Assembly: GCA_027864655.1 (NCBI GenBank)
Contig: JAQAZG010000010.1
Location: forward strand, 1 to 64,000
Source: Oleispirillum naphthae
GTDB taxonomy: Bacteria > Pseudomonadota > Alphaproteobacteria > Rhodospirillales > Rhodospirillaceae
DNA: 64,000 bases
Direction: 5' to 3'
Each line of letters opens with the position of its first letter. Position 1 is the stretch's first letter. A program made the position numbers and the translations under genes. The notes below the pieces were generated by a model. It was not told the origin of the DNA and made no database searches. It saw only the letters and a list, made by a program, of their open reading frames with translations. Shown piece after piece: positions 8,128 through 18,029 of the stretch.

Positions 8128-9396
8128 TCACAGCCAGTTGGGCAGGGTTTCGAGGGCGAGCATGTCCTCGTAGTCGGGTCTGCGGCGGGTGACGCAGCTT
8201 TGGCTGCCCTTGACCAGCACCTCGGGCACCAGGGGGCGTCCGTTGTAGGAGGACGACATCACCGCGCCGTAGGCCCCGGCGGTGCCGAAGGCGACGAGGT
8301 CGCCCGCGGCGAGCGGCGGCAGCAGCATGGCGCGGCCGAAGGTGTCGCCGGTCTCGCAGATCGGGCCGACCACGTCCACCGGGGCGATCTCGGCGTCGGG
8401 CGCGGGTTCGGCCACCGGGATCACCTCGTGGTGGGCGCTGTACATCGAGGGGCGGATCAGGTCGTTCATCGCCGCATCGACGATGACGAAGGTCTTGGTG
8501 CCGGTTTCCTTGACGTAGATCACCTTGGCGACGAGCACGCCCGCGTTGCCCACCAGCATGCGGCCGGGTTCGAACATCAGGGCGCAGCCGAGGCCGCCCA
8601 GGGTCTCGCGCACCATCGCGGCATAGGCGGCGGGCGAGGGCGGTTCCTCCCCCGGCGCATAGGGCACGCCGAGGCCGCCGCCGAGGTCGAGGTGGGAGAC
8701 CGGCACGCCCGCCTCGCGCAGGGCGAGGGTGAGGTCCCGCACCTTGGCGAAGGCCTGGGCGAAGGGCGCAAGCTCGGTGAGCTGCGAGCCGATGTGCACC
8801 GCGAGGCCGCGGAAGTCGATGCCCGGCAGTTCGTCGGCATGGCGGCAGACCGCGAGGGCGGAGTCCCAGGCGATGCCGAACTTGTGCTCGGCGGCGCCGG
8901 TGGAGATTTTCGCGTGGGTGTGGGCGTCCACGTCGGGGTTGACGCGCACCGCCACCGGCGCGCGCCTGCCCATGCGCACCGCGAGCGCGTTCAGGCTTTC
9001 CAGCTCCGGCAGGGATTCGACGTTGATCTGGCGGATGCCGGAGACCAGGGCGAAGGAAAGTTCGCGCCCGGTCTTGCCGACGCCGGAAAACACGATGCGC
9101 TCCGCCGGAACCCCGGCGCGCAGGGCGAGGCGCAGCTCGCCCTCGCTCACCACGTCGGCGCCGCAGCCGCGCTGCGCCAGGGTGCGGATCACCGCGAGGC
9201 TGGCGTTGGCCTTCACCGCGAAGCAGATCGCGGCATCGAGGCCGTTGTCGGCGATCGCGGCGGCGAACACGTCGTAGTGCCGCGCGAGGGTGGCGGAGGC
9301 ATAGCAATAGAACGGCGTGCCGACCTCCGCCGCGATGTCGGCGAGCGCCTTGTCCTCGACGAAGAGCCGTCCGTCGCGGTAATGGAAATGGTTCAT
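8128..9396 (-). CDS. lysA: Diaminopimelate decarboxylase
   Basis: LysA makes L-lysine by decarboxylating meso-diaminopimelate with pyridoxal phosphate. The 422-residue length is typical. The PLP lysine is K62 in CFAVKANAS; HIGSQ, the glycine-rich DLGGGLGVPY and CETGDTF near the C-terminus are the family phosphate- and substrate-binding motifs. It lies just downstream of the small lipoprotein gene and argH, so argH, lipoprotein and lysA probably form one transcript. Confidence 0.96.
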   Translation of the reverse strand: MNHFHYRDGRLFVEDKALADIAAEVGTPFYCYASATLARHYDVFAAAIADNGLDAAICFAVKANASLAVIRTLAQRGCGADVVSEGELRLALRAGVPAERIVFSGVGKTGRELSFALVSGIRQINVESLPELESLNALAVRMGRRAPVAVRVNPDVDAHTHAKISTGAAEHKFGIAWDSALAVCRHADELPGIDFRGLAVHIGSQLTELAPFAQAFAKVRDLTLALREAGVPVSHLDLGGGLGVPYAPGEEPPSPAAYAAMVRETLGGLGCALMFEPGRMLVGNAGVLVAKVIYVKETGTKTFVIVDAAMNDLIRPSMYSAHHEVIPVAEPAPDAEIAPVDVVGPICETGDTFGRAMLLPPLAAGDLVAFGTAGAYGAVMSSSYNGRPLVPEVLVKGSQSCVTRRRPDYEDMLALETLPNWL

Positions 9397-9407
9397 CGCG
9401 GCTGTCC

Positions 9408-9539
9408 TCAGCGGGTCGGATAGGTGGTGGGGTAGTTGCCGTCGGGCACGTGCTCCGGCGGTCCCTTCTTGCCGCAGGCGGCGGTGGCGAGCAGCGCGGA
9501 GAGCAGCGCAGCGGCGATCAGGAAACGGGATTTGGCCAT
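9408..9539 (-). CDS. Small LptM-like lipoprotein
   Basis: This 43-residue lipoprotein has a hydrophobic signal ending in the lipobox LATAAC followed by GKKGPPE, the sequence typical of the small LptM/YifL-type lipoproteins encoded between argH and lysA in many proteobacteria. LptM helps mature the LPS translocon LptD in E. coli; transferring that role here rests on the CGKKGP signature and the position. The ATG at 9539 is chosen for the signal peptide. Confidence 0.85.
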   Translation of the reverse strand: MAKSRFLIAAALLSALLATAACGKKGPPEHVPDGNYPTTYPTR

Positions 9540-9550
9540 GGCGGTTCCCC

Positions 9551-10957
9551 TCACAGTCCGAAGCGGGTGCGCGCCGCGGCGCACTGTTCGCGCACCCGCG
9601 CGGGCGCGGTGCCGCCGAAGCTCATGCGGCTCGCCGCCGAGCTTTCGACGGTGAGCACGGAATAGACGTCGGCGGTGATCCGCGGTTCGGCCGCCTGCAT
9701 CGCGGCGAGCGGCAGGTCGGTCAGGCCGCAGCCCGCGGCCTCCGCCGCCTTGACCAGCGCGCCGGTGACGTGGTGCGCCTCGCGGAAGGGCATGCCGAGC
9801 GCCCGCACCAGCCAGTCGGCGAGGTCGGTGGCGGTGGCGAAGGCCTTGCCCGCCGCCGCCTTGCACGCCTCGCGGTCCACGGCAAGCTCGGAGATCATGC
9901 CGGTCATCGCGGCGAGGCAGAGCGCGAGGGTGTCGAACGCCTCGAAGGTCGGCTCCTTGTCGTCCTGCATGTCCTTGGAGTACGCCAGCGGCAGGCCCTT
10001 CATCACGATCAGGAGCGCGTTGAGGTCGGCGATCAGGCGTCCGGCCTTGGCGCGGCACAGCTCCGCCGCATCGGGGTTGCGCTTCTGCGGCATGATCGAG
10101 CTGCCGGTGGAAAAGGAATCGGGCAGCCGCACGAAGGCGAACTGCGCCGAGGTCCAGATCACCAGTTCCTCGGCGAGGCGCGACAGGTGCACCCCCGCGA
10201 TCGCGGCGGCGGCGAGCGCCTCCAGCGCGAAATCGCGGTCGGAGACCGAATCCAGCGAATTGGCGGTGGGCGCGGCAAAACCGAGAGCCGCCGCGGTGTG
10301 GAAGCGGTCGATGGGGAACGAGGTTCCGGCCAGCGCGGCGGCGCCGAGCGGGCATTCGCCCGCCCGCTTGCGCGCATCCGCAAAGCGCCCGCGGTCGCGG
10401 CCGAACATCTCCACATAGGCCAGCATGTGGTGGCCGAAGGTCACCGGCTGCGCCGTCTGCAAATGGGTGAATCCCGGCATCACCGCATCGGCCTGCGCCT
10501 CCGCCTGGGCGAGCAGCGCGCACTGGAGCGCGCGCAGCTGGACGTCCGCGGCGTCCAGCGCGTCGCGCACCCACAGCTTGAAGTCGGTGGCCACTTGGTC
10601 GTTGCGCGAGCGCGCGGTGTGCAGCCGCCCGGCGGGCTCGCCGATCAGTTCCTTGAGCCGCGCCTCGACGTTCATGTGAATGTCCTCGAAGGCGACGCGG
10701 AAGGGGAAGGCGCCCGCCTCGATTTCCGCGAGGATGGCGTCCAAGCCGGAAACGATGGCGTTTCCGTCGGCTTCGGATATGATGCCGCACGCCGCCAGCA
10801 TCGCGCAGTGCGCCTTCGACCCCGCGATGTCCTGGCGGTAGAGACGCTTGTCGAAGCCGATCGAGGCGTTGATTTCCTGCATCACGGCGGCGGGGCCGGA
10901 AGCGAAGCGCCCGCCCCAGATGCTGCTGGGGGTCTCGGAATCGGAAGTCTGGCTCAT
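9551..10957 (-). CDS. argH: Argininosuccinate lyase
   Basis: ArgH cleaves argininosuccinate to arginine and fumarate, the last step of arginine synthesis. From ATG 10957 it has 468 residues, the usual length. Recognisable motifs are WGGRF near the N-terminus, [12 protein letters not shown], the [13 protein letters not shown] fumarase/lyase signature, and HHVTGALV near the C-terminus. It is divergent from the thioredoxin-like gene. Other arginine genes (argD, argF) are at 22.5-24.6 kb, so the pathway is scattered. Confidence 0.96.
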   Translation of the reverse strand: MSQTSDSETPSSIWGGRFASGPAAVMQEINASIGFDKRLYRQDIAGSKAHCAMLAACGIISEADGNAIVSGLDAILAEIEAGAFPFRVAFEDIHMNVEARLKELIGEPAGRLHTARSRNDQVATDFKLWVRDALDAADVQLRALQCALLAQAEAQADAVMPGFTHLQTAQPVTFGHHMLAYVEMFGRDRGRFADARKRAGECPLGAAALAGTSFPIDRFHTAAALGFAAPTANSLDSVSDRDFALEALAAAAIAGVHLSRLAEELVIWTSAQFAFVRLPDSFSTGSSIMPQKRNPDAAELCRAKAGRLIADLNALLIVMKGLPLAYSKDMQDDKEPTFEAFDTLALCLAAMTGMISELAVDREACKAAAGKAFATATDLADWLVRALGMPFREAHHVTGALVKAAEAAGCGLTDLPLAAMQAAEPRITADVYSVLTVESSAASRMSFGGTAPARVREQCAAARTRFGL

Positions 10958-11018
10958 GAGCGTCTCTGTAATCTGAGAAAAACGGGTCGCGCGACGAACA
11001 CCTGGGGAACGCAGAACG

Positions 11019-11699
11019 ATGGACTTGGAGCCTTCCACGCCGCCGGAGAATCCGCAAGCCGAAAACCCGGAGACGGACCGCCGCACGCTGATCAAGGCGA
11101 TCGCCACGGCGGCGGTGCTCCTCGCCGTCGTCGGCAGCCTCTTCTTGCTGATCCAGCGGCAATTTGCAAGACCCGGAGACGACGAAAAGTACCGCGACGT
11201 CGCCGCGGCGCGCGCCCGCGTGATCGATTTCAAGACGCCGCGTCCGGTGCCGCCCAACACCTTCACCCAGCACATCCCGATCGATTCCCGCAGCACCCGG
11301 CGGCTCGAAGCCTCGATCGCCGACTTCGCGGGCCGGCCGGTGCTGCTCGCCTTCTGGGCGTCGTGGTGCCGCCCCTGCCGCCCCGAGGTGATCGAACTCG
11401 ACAAGATGTACGGCGAACTCACCCGCCTCGGCCTCGCCGTGGTGCCGGTGATGACCGCCGACAAGTCGGGGATCGACGGCGCGCGCCACTTCTTCCGCGG
11501 CGCGGATGTCGATACCCTGCCGTTCTTCCTCGACCACGGCCAGGAATTCCTCGAAGCGATGGGCGGCCGCGCGCTGCCCAGCCTCTTCTTCATCGACAAG
11601 GACGGCCGGGCGCTCGCCTTCGCCAACGACCTCGACCTCCGCCAGCAACCCGCCCAGGACCTGCTGCGCATCTTCGCCAAAACCGGCACCCTGCCCTAA
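11019..11699 (+). CDS. TlpA-like membrane-anchored thioredoxin-fold protein
   Basis: The 226-residue protein has a short cytoplasmic N-terminus, one membrane helix (about 28-46) and a periplasmic thioredoxin-fold domain with the redox motif WCRPC (C117, C120) in [13 protein letters not shown], followed by the [11 protein letters not shown] cis-proline segment. These features fit the TlpA/ResA family of thiol-disulfide reductants. The client protein is not evident; the gene is divergent from argH. The stop is followed immediately by hairpin sequences of palindromic element copy B. Confidence 0.88.
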   Translation: MDLEPSTPPENPQAENPETDRRTLIKAIATAAVLLAVVGSLFLLIQRQFARPGDDEKYRDVAAARARVIDFKTPRPVPPNTFTQHIPIDSRSTRRLEASIADFAGRPVLLAFWASWCRPCRPEVIELDKMYGELTRLGLAVVPVMTADKSGIDGARHFFRGADVDTLPFFLDHGQEFLEAMGGRALPSLFFIDKDGRALAFANDLDLRQQPAQDLLRIFAKTGTLP

Positions 11700-11738
11700 A
11701 CACCAAAACTTTGCGAGGGGACTCGGTCCCCTCGCGCA

Positions 11739-11833
11739 CCCCATAACTTTAGGTTTTTGCGCGCAGCGCCATAGAGCCATCACGCGGCGTGACGGTTGCC
11801 TGCCGCTTACGCGGCGAAAAACCAGTTATGGGG
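11739..11833 (+). repeat. Dispersed palindromic element, copy B (reference copy)
   Basis: This 95-bp element is bounded by terminal inverted repeats: it begins CCCCATAACTTTAGG followed by TTTTTGCGCGC, and ends GCGGCGAAAAACCAG followed by TTATGGGG, the reverse complement apart from a few bases. Its centre is the palindrome TCACGCGGCGTGA. It follows the hairpin GAGGGGACTCGGTCCCCTC and sits between convergent genes. It encodes no protein and is too short for an insertion sequence. Confidence 0.85.
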
Positions 11834-11987
11834 TCTGGGGCCAAGGCCCCAGCGGGGTCCGGGGCACGGAGAACGCCGAAGGCGTTCGTAGGGACGTTGC
11901 CGAAGGCAACGGTCCGAGGCGAAGCCGAGGATGAGGAAAATGCCTTGAGCATTTTCCGAACTGCAGCCCCGGCCTGGTTTTCCCCCG
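11834..11987. other. Remainder of intergenic region after copy B
   Basis: No gene is seen. The stretch contains short inverted repeats, for example CTGGGGCCAAGGCCCCAG at about 11836-11853, and GAACGCCGAAGGCGTTC at about 11871-11887, then further GAAGGCAAC-type repeats. These look like satellite hairpins of the palindromic element and may act as terminators for the convergent genes. Confidence 0.5.
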
Positions 11988-12698
11988 TTACCGGTCCACC
12001 CGCAACGACCGGCCGTGGCGTTCGAACAGGCGGCGCAGGCCCATGGTGACGGCGAAGCCGAGATAGGCCCCCATGATCACGTCGGAGGGGTAGTGGATGG
12101 TGGTGAGCGCGCGGCTGCTGCCGACGAGCACGGCGATGAGGACATAGAGCAGGTTGTAGCGCGGATAGATCAGCATCAGCGCGGTCATCGCCGCGACGAT
12201 GGTCTGGGTATGGCCGGAGGGGAAGCTGTACATGCCCATGTGGACGCCGAAGGGGTCGAGGCCGTAGAGCCCTTCCTCGAACAGGTAGCGCGGGCGGTAG
12301 CGTCCGGCGCAGAACTTGACGATCTGGCCGAGGATGCCCGAGGAGGCCATGGAGACGATGATGAACCAGGCGGAGCGCGCGAGGTTCATGAACTGGTCGT
12401 GGGTGGTGGTGGAGCCGGAAAACCCGGCGAGGATGCGCGCGCCGAGCAGCAGCGCGGCGGCGAGCACGTACCACAGGCCGGTGAGGCTGACGTCGGTGAG
12501 GACCTTGAAGAAGCCGTAGGTGTTGGGCGGCAGGCGGTTGCGCAGGACGTGGGCGAGCGGCAGGTCGATCCAGGCGATCATCGCCGCGCACAGCAGGCAG
12601 ACGCCGCAGGTGGCGGCGGTCCAGGGGTGGCGGCGGCAGAAGCGGCCGAAGGCGCGCGCGGCGGCGGCGGCGCGTGCGGCGGCCTCGCGGGGCGTCAT
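11988..12698 (-). CDS. PAP2-family membrane phosphatase
   Basis: The 236-residue protein has about five or six membrane segments and the three PAP2 phosphatase motifs in order: KFCAGRYRPR, SFPSGHTQT and SRALTTIHYPSDV. Such enzymes dephosphorylate lipid phosphates such as undecaprenyl pyrophosphate, phosphatidate or lipid A. Its ATG overlaps the stop of the upstream ArnT-like gene as ATGA, so the two are coupled. That pairing suggests a lipid A or lipid-carrier substrate, but this is inference. Confidence 0.88.
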   Translation of the reverse strand: MTPREAAARAAAAARAFGRFCRRHPWTAATCGVCLLCAAMIAWIDLPLAHVLRNRLPPNTYGFFKVLTDVSLTGLWYVLAAALLLGARILAGFSGSTTTHDQFMNLARSAWFIIVSMASSGILGQIVKFCAGRYRPRYLFEEGLYGLDPFGVHMGMYSFPSGHTQTIVAAMTALMLIYPRYNLLYVLIAVLVGSSRALTTIHYPSDVIMGAYLGFAVTMGLRRLFERHGRSLRVDR

Positions 12699-14350
12699 GG
12701 CCCGCCCTGCAGGCGATAGAGGAAGAGGCGCACCGGCTTGCCCTTGGAGTAGTTGAAGCCGTCCACCTCGGCGCGCGGCGCGGGCGGCGCGATGCCGAGG
12801 GCGGCGATGTGCGCGGCGAAGGCTTCTTCGCCGCGCGCCTCGACGATGCCGATGGCGGCGGGATCGGCGGCGAGGGCGTCGGCCACGCCCTCCGGGCCGG
12901 TGAGGCGGGTCCCGGTGCCGAGGGCGAACACCATGCTGGGTTCGTGATAGCCGCTGATCGCCACCGCCGCGCCCTCGGGGGCGAGGATGCGCGCCGCCTC
13001 GGCGAGGCGCGGCCCCACCCACAGGCGGGAGAGCGCGGGCAGCACCACCTGGAACACCCCGGCGTAGACGGGAATGCAAAGCGCGATGGCGAACACCGCG
13101 GCGGGCAGCGGCCTGCCGCGCTGGAAGCGGGCGAGCGGGATGGCGGCGGCGGCGAGCGCGCAGGCGGCGACCGGCACGCTCATCCAGGCGAAGCCGTCGC
13201 CGTAGACCACGGGCAGCACCAGGGAAGCGGCGGCGAGCGCCACCCCGACCACCGCCCACAGCACGCCGAGCGCCTTCGCCCAGAGGCGGGAGAACAGGGC
13301 GTAGGCGTCCTCCCGCACCGCGAACAGGGCGGCGGCGATGAGCAGGCAGAGCGCCGGATAGACCGGCAGCGGATAGTGCGGCAGCTTGGTCGGCACGATC
13401 TCGAACACCAGCCACGAGGGCACTGCCCAGGCGAGGCAGAAGCGCACGCCGGGCTGGGCGCGCTCCTTGAATGCGCGTACCAGCGCGGGGGCGAGCAGCA
13501 GCGAGCCGGGCCACAGGGTGGCGAGCGCGATGGCCGCATACAGGCCGGGGAAGCCGCCGTGCGCCTCCTGCCCGCCGATCAGCTTGGGCAGCAGGTCCTT
13601 CTGCACCGCCTCGGAGACGAATCCGGTCTGCGGCCCGGCGGCCACGGCGACGAGCCAGGGCACCACCACGGCGAGCGCGATGGGAATGCCGGTGACCGGG
13701 CGCAGCGTGCCGAGCCAACGCCAGCGTTTGTCGGCGATGGCGAGCGCGGCGATGGCGAGGATCATCACCATCGGCGGGATCGGCCCCTTCACCAGCATGC
13801 CGACGCCGAGCGCCAGCCACATCGCCGCGACCTGCGCCGCGGGCACCGCGGGACCCTTGCGCGCCTGCATGTAGAGCCGCCCGAGCGCGCCCATCGCCGC
13901 GGCGACGCAGGCGAGCTGCACCGCGTCGGTCTTCGCCTGGTGCGCCTCCGCCACCAGGATCAGCGAGGAGGCGAGCAGCGCCGCGCCGACGAAGGCGACG
14001 CGCCGGTCGAACAGGTATTGACCGAAGCCGAAGGTGAACAGCACCGCGGCGGCGGCGCCGATCAGCGAGGGCAGGCGGTAGGGCCACGCGGCGCCGGACG
14101 CGGCGTCGGAGAAGAGGGCGACGGAGGCGGCCTGCGCCCAGTAGATGCCCACCGGCTTCTTGTTGCGCGGGGTGTCCTGGAAGTGGATGGAGACGAAATC
14201 GCGGCTCTCCAGCATCTGGCGGGAGGCCTGCATATAGCGGGATTCGTCGCGGTCCAAGGGCGGCACCGCCGCCTGCCCGGGCAGATAGAGGCCGAGGCAG
14301 AGCAGCAGCAGCGCGAGATAGGGGCGGAAACCGGTCAGCAGGCGGTGCAC
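12695..14350 (-). CDS. ArnT-like family 39 glycosyltransferase
   Basis: The 551-residue protein has a hydrophobic N-terminus, the acidic first-loop motif LDRDESRYMQASR at about residue 32 (the DE/DDE catalytic region of GT-C enzymes), roughly eleven to twelve membrane segments and a C-terminal periplasmic domain. This is the PMT/ArnT plan, in which a sugar is moved from a polyprenyl phosphate donor to lipid A or another acceptor in the periplasm. Sugar and acceptor cannot be read from sequence. It is translationally coupled to the PAP2 phosphatase gene. Confidence 0.87.
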   Translation of the reverse strand: MHRLLTGFRPYLALLLLCLGLYLPGQAAVPPLDRDESRYMQASRQMLESRDFVSIHFQDTPRNKKPVGIYWAQAASVALFSDAASGAAWPYRLPSLIGAAAAVLFTFGFGQYLFDRRVAFVGAALLASSLILVAEAHQAKTDAVQLACVAAAMGALGRLYMQARKGPAVPAAQVAAMWLALGVGMLVKGPIPPMVMILAIAALAIADKRWRWLGTLRPVTGIPIALAVVVPWLVAVAAGPQTGFVSEAVQKDLLPKLIGGQEAHGGFPGLYAAIALATLWPGSLLLAPALVRAFKERAQPGVRFCLAWAVPSWLVFEIVPTKLPHYPLPVYPALCLLIAAALFAVREDAYALFSRLWAKALGVLWAVVGVALAAASLVLPVVYGDGFAWMSVPVAACALAAAAIPLARFQRGRPLPAAVFAIALCIPVYAGVFQVVLPALSRLWVGPRLAEAARILAPEGAAVAISGYHEPSMVFALGTGTRLTGPEGVADALAADPAAIGIVEARGEEAFAAHIAALGIAPPAPRAEVDGFNYSKGKPVRLFLYRLQGGP

Positions 14351-14383
14351 CGAGGGGCCCCCTTCATTCTGTCGTCGGGCGGA

Positions 14384-15316
14384 TCAGCGGTTGAGGCAGT
14401 CGATCAGCGCGGGCACCGCCTCGAACACGTCGGCGACGAGGCCGTAGTCCGCGACCTGGAAGATCGGGGCCTCGCCGTCCTTGTTGATCGCGACGATGAC
14501 CTTGGAGTCCTTCATTCCCGCGAGGTGCTGGATCGCGCCCGAGATGCCGACCGCGATGTAGAGGTCCGGCGCCACGATCTTGCCGGTCTGGCCGACCTGC
14601 GCATCGTTGGGGATGAAGCCCGCGTCCACCGCGGCGCGGCTTGCCCCCACCGCGCCGCCGAGAATGTCGGCAAGCTGCGAAACCAGGGCGAACGCGCCGT
14701 CGGAGCCGATGCCCCGGCCGCCCGCGACGATGACGCGCGCGGAGGTGAGTTCCGGCCGCACCGATTCCGTCACCCGGCGTTCGAGGAACTGCGACAGCCC
14801 GGCGTCCGCCACCGCGGCCACCGGCTTCACCGCCGCCGCGCCGCTGCCTGCCGCCGCCTCGAAGGCGGTGGTGCGCACGGTGATCACCTTCTTGGCGTCG
14901 GCGGAGCGCACCGTGGCGAGCGCGTTGCCCGCATAGATCGGGCGGACGAAGGTGTCGGGGGAGACCACCGCGACGATGTCGGAGACCTGCTGCACGTCGA
15001 GGAGGGCGGCGACGCGCGGCATCACGTTCTTGCCCGCGGCGGTGGCGGCGGCGAGCAGCGCATCGTAGCCCCCGGCCAGCCCGGCGATGAGGTCGGCGAG
15101 CGGTTCGGCGAGCGCCTGCTCGAACACCGCGTCGTCGGCGAGCAGCACCGTCTCCACCCCGGGGATGGCGGCGGCGGCCTCGGCCACCGCGGCGCAGCGC
15201 GCCCCGGCGACGAGGATGTCCACGCCGCCGCCGAGCTGCCGCGCCGCCTCGGCGGCGGCGAGGGTGGCGGGCTTGAGGTGGCGGTTGTCGTGTTCCGCGA
15301 TGACCAGGGCGCGCAT
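14384..15316 (-). CDS. etfA: Electron transfer flavoprotein alpha subunit
   Basis: EtfA carries the FAD that accepts electrons from acyl-CoA and related dehydrogenases and passes them to ETF:quinone oxidoreductase. The 310-residue protein shows the C-terminal FAD domain with [52 protein letters not shown] and [13 protein letters not shown]. The start at 15316 directly abuts the etfB stop, so etfB-etfA form one operon. Confidence 0.96.
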   Translation of the reverse strand: MRALVIAEHDNRHLKPATLAAAEAARQLGGGVDILVAGARCAAVAEAAAAIPGVETVLLADDAVFEQALAEPLADLIAGLAGGYDALLAAATAAGKNVMPRVAALLDVQQVSDIVAVVSPDTFVRPIYAGNALATVRSADAKKVITVRTTAFEAAAGSGAAAVKPVAAVADAGLSQFLERRVTESVRPELTSARVIVAGGRGIGSDGAFALVSQLADILGGAVGASRAAVDAGFIPNDAQVGQTGKIVAPDLYIAVGISGAIQHLAGMKDSKVIVAINKDGEAPIFQVADYGLVADVFEAVPALIDCLNR

Positions 15317-16069
15317 TCAGAGCACCTTCGCTTCGTTCTTGAGTTTATCGACGAGTTCGGCGACCGAGCCGACGATCACCCCGGCCTTGCGCGTCGGCGG
15401 CTCCGCCACCTTGAGCAGGGCGAGGCGCGGCGCGACATCGACGCCGAGGTCCGCGGGCGTGGTGACGTCCAAGGGCTTCTTCTTCGCCTTCATGATGTTG
15501 GGCAGCGAGGCGTAGCGCGGCTCGTTCAGGCGCAGATCGGTGGTGAGCACGCAGGGGGTGGCCAGCGAGAGCGTCTCCAGCCCGCCGTCGATCTCGCGGA
15601 TCACGGTGATGCGGCCCGCCTCGTCCGGCTTCGCGGCGGAGATGAAGGTGCCCTGCGGCAGGCCGAGCAGGGCGGCGAGCATCTGGCCGGTCTGGTTGGA
15701 GTCGTCGTCGATCGCCTGCTTGCCCAGCAGAATGACGTCGGGCTTTTCCGTCTTGGCCACCGCGGCGATCAGCTTCGCCACCGCCAGGGGTTCCGTCTCG
15801 GTTTCGGTCTTCACCAGGACGGCGCGGTCCGCGCCCATGGCGAGGCCGGTGCGCAACGTGTCCTGCGCCGCCTGCGGCCCGATGCCGATGAGAACCACTT
15901 CCGCCGCGTGGCCCTTTTCCTTCCAGCGCACCGCCTCTTCGACCGCGATCTCGTCGAAGGGATTCATCGACATCTTGAGATTCGCCGTATCGACGCCGGA
16001 GCCGTCCGGCTTGATCCGGATCTTCACGTTGTAATCGACGACGCGTTTCACCGCGACCAGGACTTTCAT
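15317..16069 (-). CDS. etfB: Electron transfer flavoprotein beta subunit
   Basis: EtfB binds AMP and docks partner dehydrogenases. The 250-residue protein starts [17 protein letters not shown], and contains [35 protein letters not shown] and the C-terminal [12 protein letters not shown] region, all standard for the family. It is the first gene of etfB-etfA and lies downstream of the cobalamin adenosyltransferase gene on the same strand. Confidence 0.96.
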   Translation of the reverse strand: MKVLVAVKRVVDYNVKIRIKPDGSGVDTANLKMSMNPFDEIAVEEAVRWKEKGHAAEVVLIGIGPQAAQDTLRTGLAMGADRAVLVKTETETEPLAVAKLIAAVAKTEKPDVILLGKQAIDDDSNQTGQMLAALLGLPQGTFISAAKPDEAGRITVIREIDGGLETLSLATPCVLTTDLRLNEPRYASLPNIMKAKKKPLDVTTPADLGVDVAPRLALLKVAEPPTRKAGVIVGSVAELVDKLKNEAKVL

Positions 16070-16177
16070 CGGCGCACCCTCACCTGATGTTACGCACGCA
16101 CAGTTCTCCGCGACGGCAGGCTACGCGTTCCCGCCGCGGAAAAAAAGATATTCGTGATCCGCGCGGGGGTCCCCCGC

Positions 16178-16759
16178 TCAGCGGTTGGCCCCCGGCACCC
16201 ACAGAATGTCCGCCGCGCCCTTGTCGTTGAGGTAGCGGCCGAGCACGAACAGATGGTCGGAGAGGCGGTTGGCGTATTTCAGCGCCTCGGGGTTGACCGG
16301 CTCCTTCTCGATCAGCTCCGAGATTTCGCGCTCGGCGCGGCGGATCACCGAGCGGGCGAGGTGCAGATAGGCCGCGGCGGGCTTGCCGCCGGGCAGGATG
16401 AACGACTTGAGCGGCATCAGGTCGGCGTTCATCGCGTCGATTTCCTTTTCCAGGCGCTTCACCTGCTCGGGCTGCATGCGCAGCGCCATCGAGGCGTCCT
16501 CGCCTTCCTTGATCGGCGTGCAGAGGTCGGCGCCGAGGTCGAACAGGTCGTTCTGGATGCGCCCCAGCATCGCGTCGGACTCGGCCATCGCCGGGTCGGC
16601 GGCGGTGTGCGCCCGCGCCAGGCCGATGATGCCGTTGGCCTCGTCCACGGTGCCGTAGGCGCTGACCCGGAGCGCCCCCTTGTTGACGCGCGTGCCGTCG
16701 CCCAAAGAGGTTTTCCCCTTGTCCCCGCCTCGGGTATAAATGCGCGTGAGCTGTACCAT
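16178..16759 (-). CDS. PduO-type cob(I)alamin adenosyltransferase
   Basis: This enzyme transfers the adenosyl group of ATP to cob(I)alamin to make adenosylcobalamin. The 193-residue protein contains the PduO-type ATP-binding N-terminus TRIYTRGGDKGKTSL, then YGTVDEANGIIGLA, the FILPGGKPAAAYLHLARSV segment with the ATP-binding RSVIRRAER, and LFVLGRYLN near the end. The product is the cofactor required by the class II ribonucleotide reductase at 1084-3402. The ATG at 16759 matches the family N-terminus. Confidence 0.94.
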   Translation of the reverse strand: MVQLTRIYTRGGDKGKTSLGDGTRVNKGALRVSAYGTVDEANGIIGLARAHTAADPAMAESDAMLGRIQNDLFDLGADLCTPIKEGEDASMALRMQPEQVKRLEKEIDAMNADLMPLKSFILPGGKPAAAYLHLARSVIRRAEREISELIEKEPVNPEALKYANRLSDHLFVLGRYLNDKGAADILWVPGANR

Positions 16760-16921
16760 GGCTGCCGTGATCCTTTCCTGCCTCGAGGTCGCGCACCGTC
16801 TTCCGGCCCTCCCCGAGGCCGCGTGGGGCGGCTCTCCGGATTTCCGGTTGCAATGACGCCTAGATCGTGAAAGCTATGGCGCGACGATGCAAGACGGCAG
16901 TGTAACCAACGAGACGCGGGA

Positions 16922-18028
16922 ATGCGACTGTCACCGATCATCAGTTTCTATGTCGCGCGTCATTTCGTGTTGGCGTTCGTGTTCACGCTGCTCGGAATCA
17001 TCGGCGTCACGCTGCTGTTCGACAGCATCGAGCTGTTGCGCCGCCTGACCAGCAAGGCCGACGTCGGCCTTTCCGTGGTGCTGGAGATGGCGGTGCTCAA
17101 GATGCCGCAGATGATGACCACGGTGTTGCCGTTCGCGGTGATGCTGGGCGCGATGATCGCCTTCTGGCGGCTCACCCGCACCCACGAGCTGGTGGTGATC
17201 CGCGCCGTCGGGGTTTCGGCGTGGCAGTTCCTCGCGCCGGTCTTGCTGGTCGTCTTCCTGTTCGGGCTGTTCAACCTGTTCGCGATCAACCCGCTCGCCG
17301 CCTCGATGTACCGCGAGTACGAGCGCATGGAAGACAGCCTCCAGATGCGCATGGACAACCCGCTCACCTTCTCTTCCGGCGGGCTGTGGATGCGCGAGGC
17401 CACCGGCGACGGCGGCCAGGCGGTGATCCACGCGCTCGACGTGCACCAGCGCGAGGGCCGTCTGTTCATGCGCCAGGTGAGCGTGCTCGCCATGGGCAAG
17501 GGCGGCGGCTTCGCCTCCCGCTACGAGGCGGCCTCCGGCGCGATCCACGACCGCGTGCTCACCCTCGCCGACGTCTGGGTGCTGAAGGCCGGGGAGCCCT
17601 CGCGCCACGTGGCGGAAATCCACCAGCCCACCGCGCTGTCGCTCTCCAAGATCCAGGAGAAGTTCTCCTCCCCCGCCAGCCTGTCGTTCTGGGATCTGCC
17701 GGGGTTCATCCGCTTCTTCGAGTCCGCCGGGTTCTCGGCGCACCGCCACCTGCTGCACTGGCATTCGCTCCTGGCCTCGCCGCTGTTGCTCTGCGCCATG
17801 GTGTGCGTCGCCGCGGTGTTCTCGCTCAACCCCAACATCCGCAAGGGCGGCCTGCTGTTCCGCGTCATCTCCGGAGTGGCCGTCGGCTTCTCCTTCTATT
17901 TCTTCACCCGCATCACCTACGCGCTCGGGCTCTCCAACACCCTGCCGGTGTTCCTTGCCGCCTGGTCGCCGGTGGCGGTGACGCTTTTGATGTCGCTCGC
18001 CGTGCTGCTCCACCAGGAGGACGGCTGA
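16922..18028 (+). CDS. lptG: LPS export ABC transporter permease LptG
   Basis: The 368-residue protein is a YjgP/YjgQ permease: two N-terminal membrane helices around the LLFDSIELLRRLT motif, a central periplasmic beta domain (about 130-270) and a C-terminal block of three to four helices. LptG and LptF form the inner-membrane channel that extracts LPS for export. The DSIELLRR segment favours LptG over LptF. The partner lptF is not in the window. It is followed after one base by an ArnT-like gene, so LPS export and sugar addition may be cotranscribed. Confidence 0.85.
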   Translation: MRLSPIISFYVARHFVLAFVFTLLGIIGVTLLFDSIELLRRLTSKADVGLSVVLEMAVLKMPQMMTTVLPFAVMLGAMIAFWRLTRTHELVVIRAVGVSAWQFLAPVLLVVFLFGLFNLFAINPLAASMYREYERMEDSLQMRMDNPLTFSSGGLWMREATGDGGQAVIHALDVHQREGRLFMRQVSVLAMGKGGGFASRYEAASGAIHDRVLTLADVWVLKAGEPSRHVAEIHQPTALSLSKIQEKFSSPASLSFWDLPGFIRFFESAGFSAHRHLLHWHSLLASPLLLCAMVCVAAVFSLNPNIRKGGLLFRVISGVAVGFSFYFFTRITYALGLSNTLPVFLAAWSPVAVTLLMSLAVLLHQEDG

Positions 18029-18029
18029 G

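Noticed and set aside
12674-16087. Open frame of over 1100 codons antisense to the glycosyltransferase and etf genes
   Set aside because: Same GC-driven artefact; composition unlike any real protein and fully covered by recognised genes.
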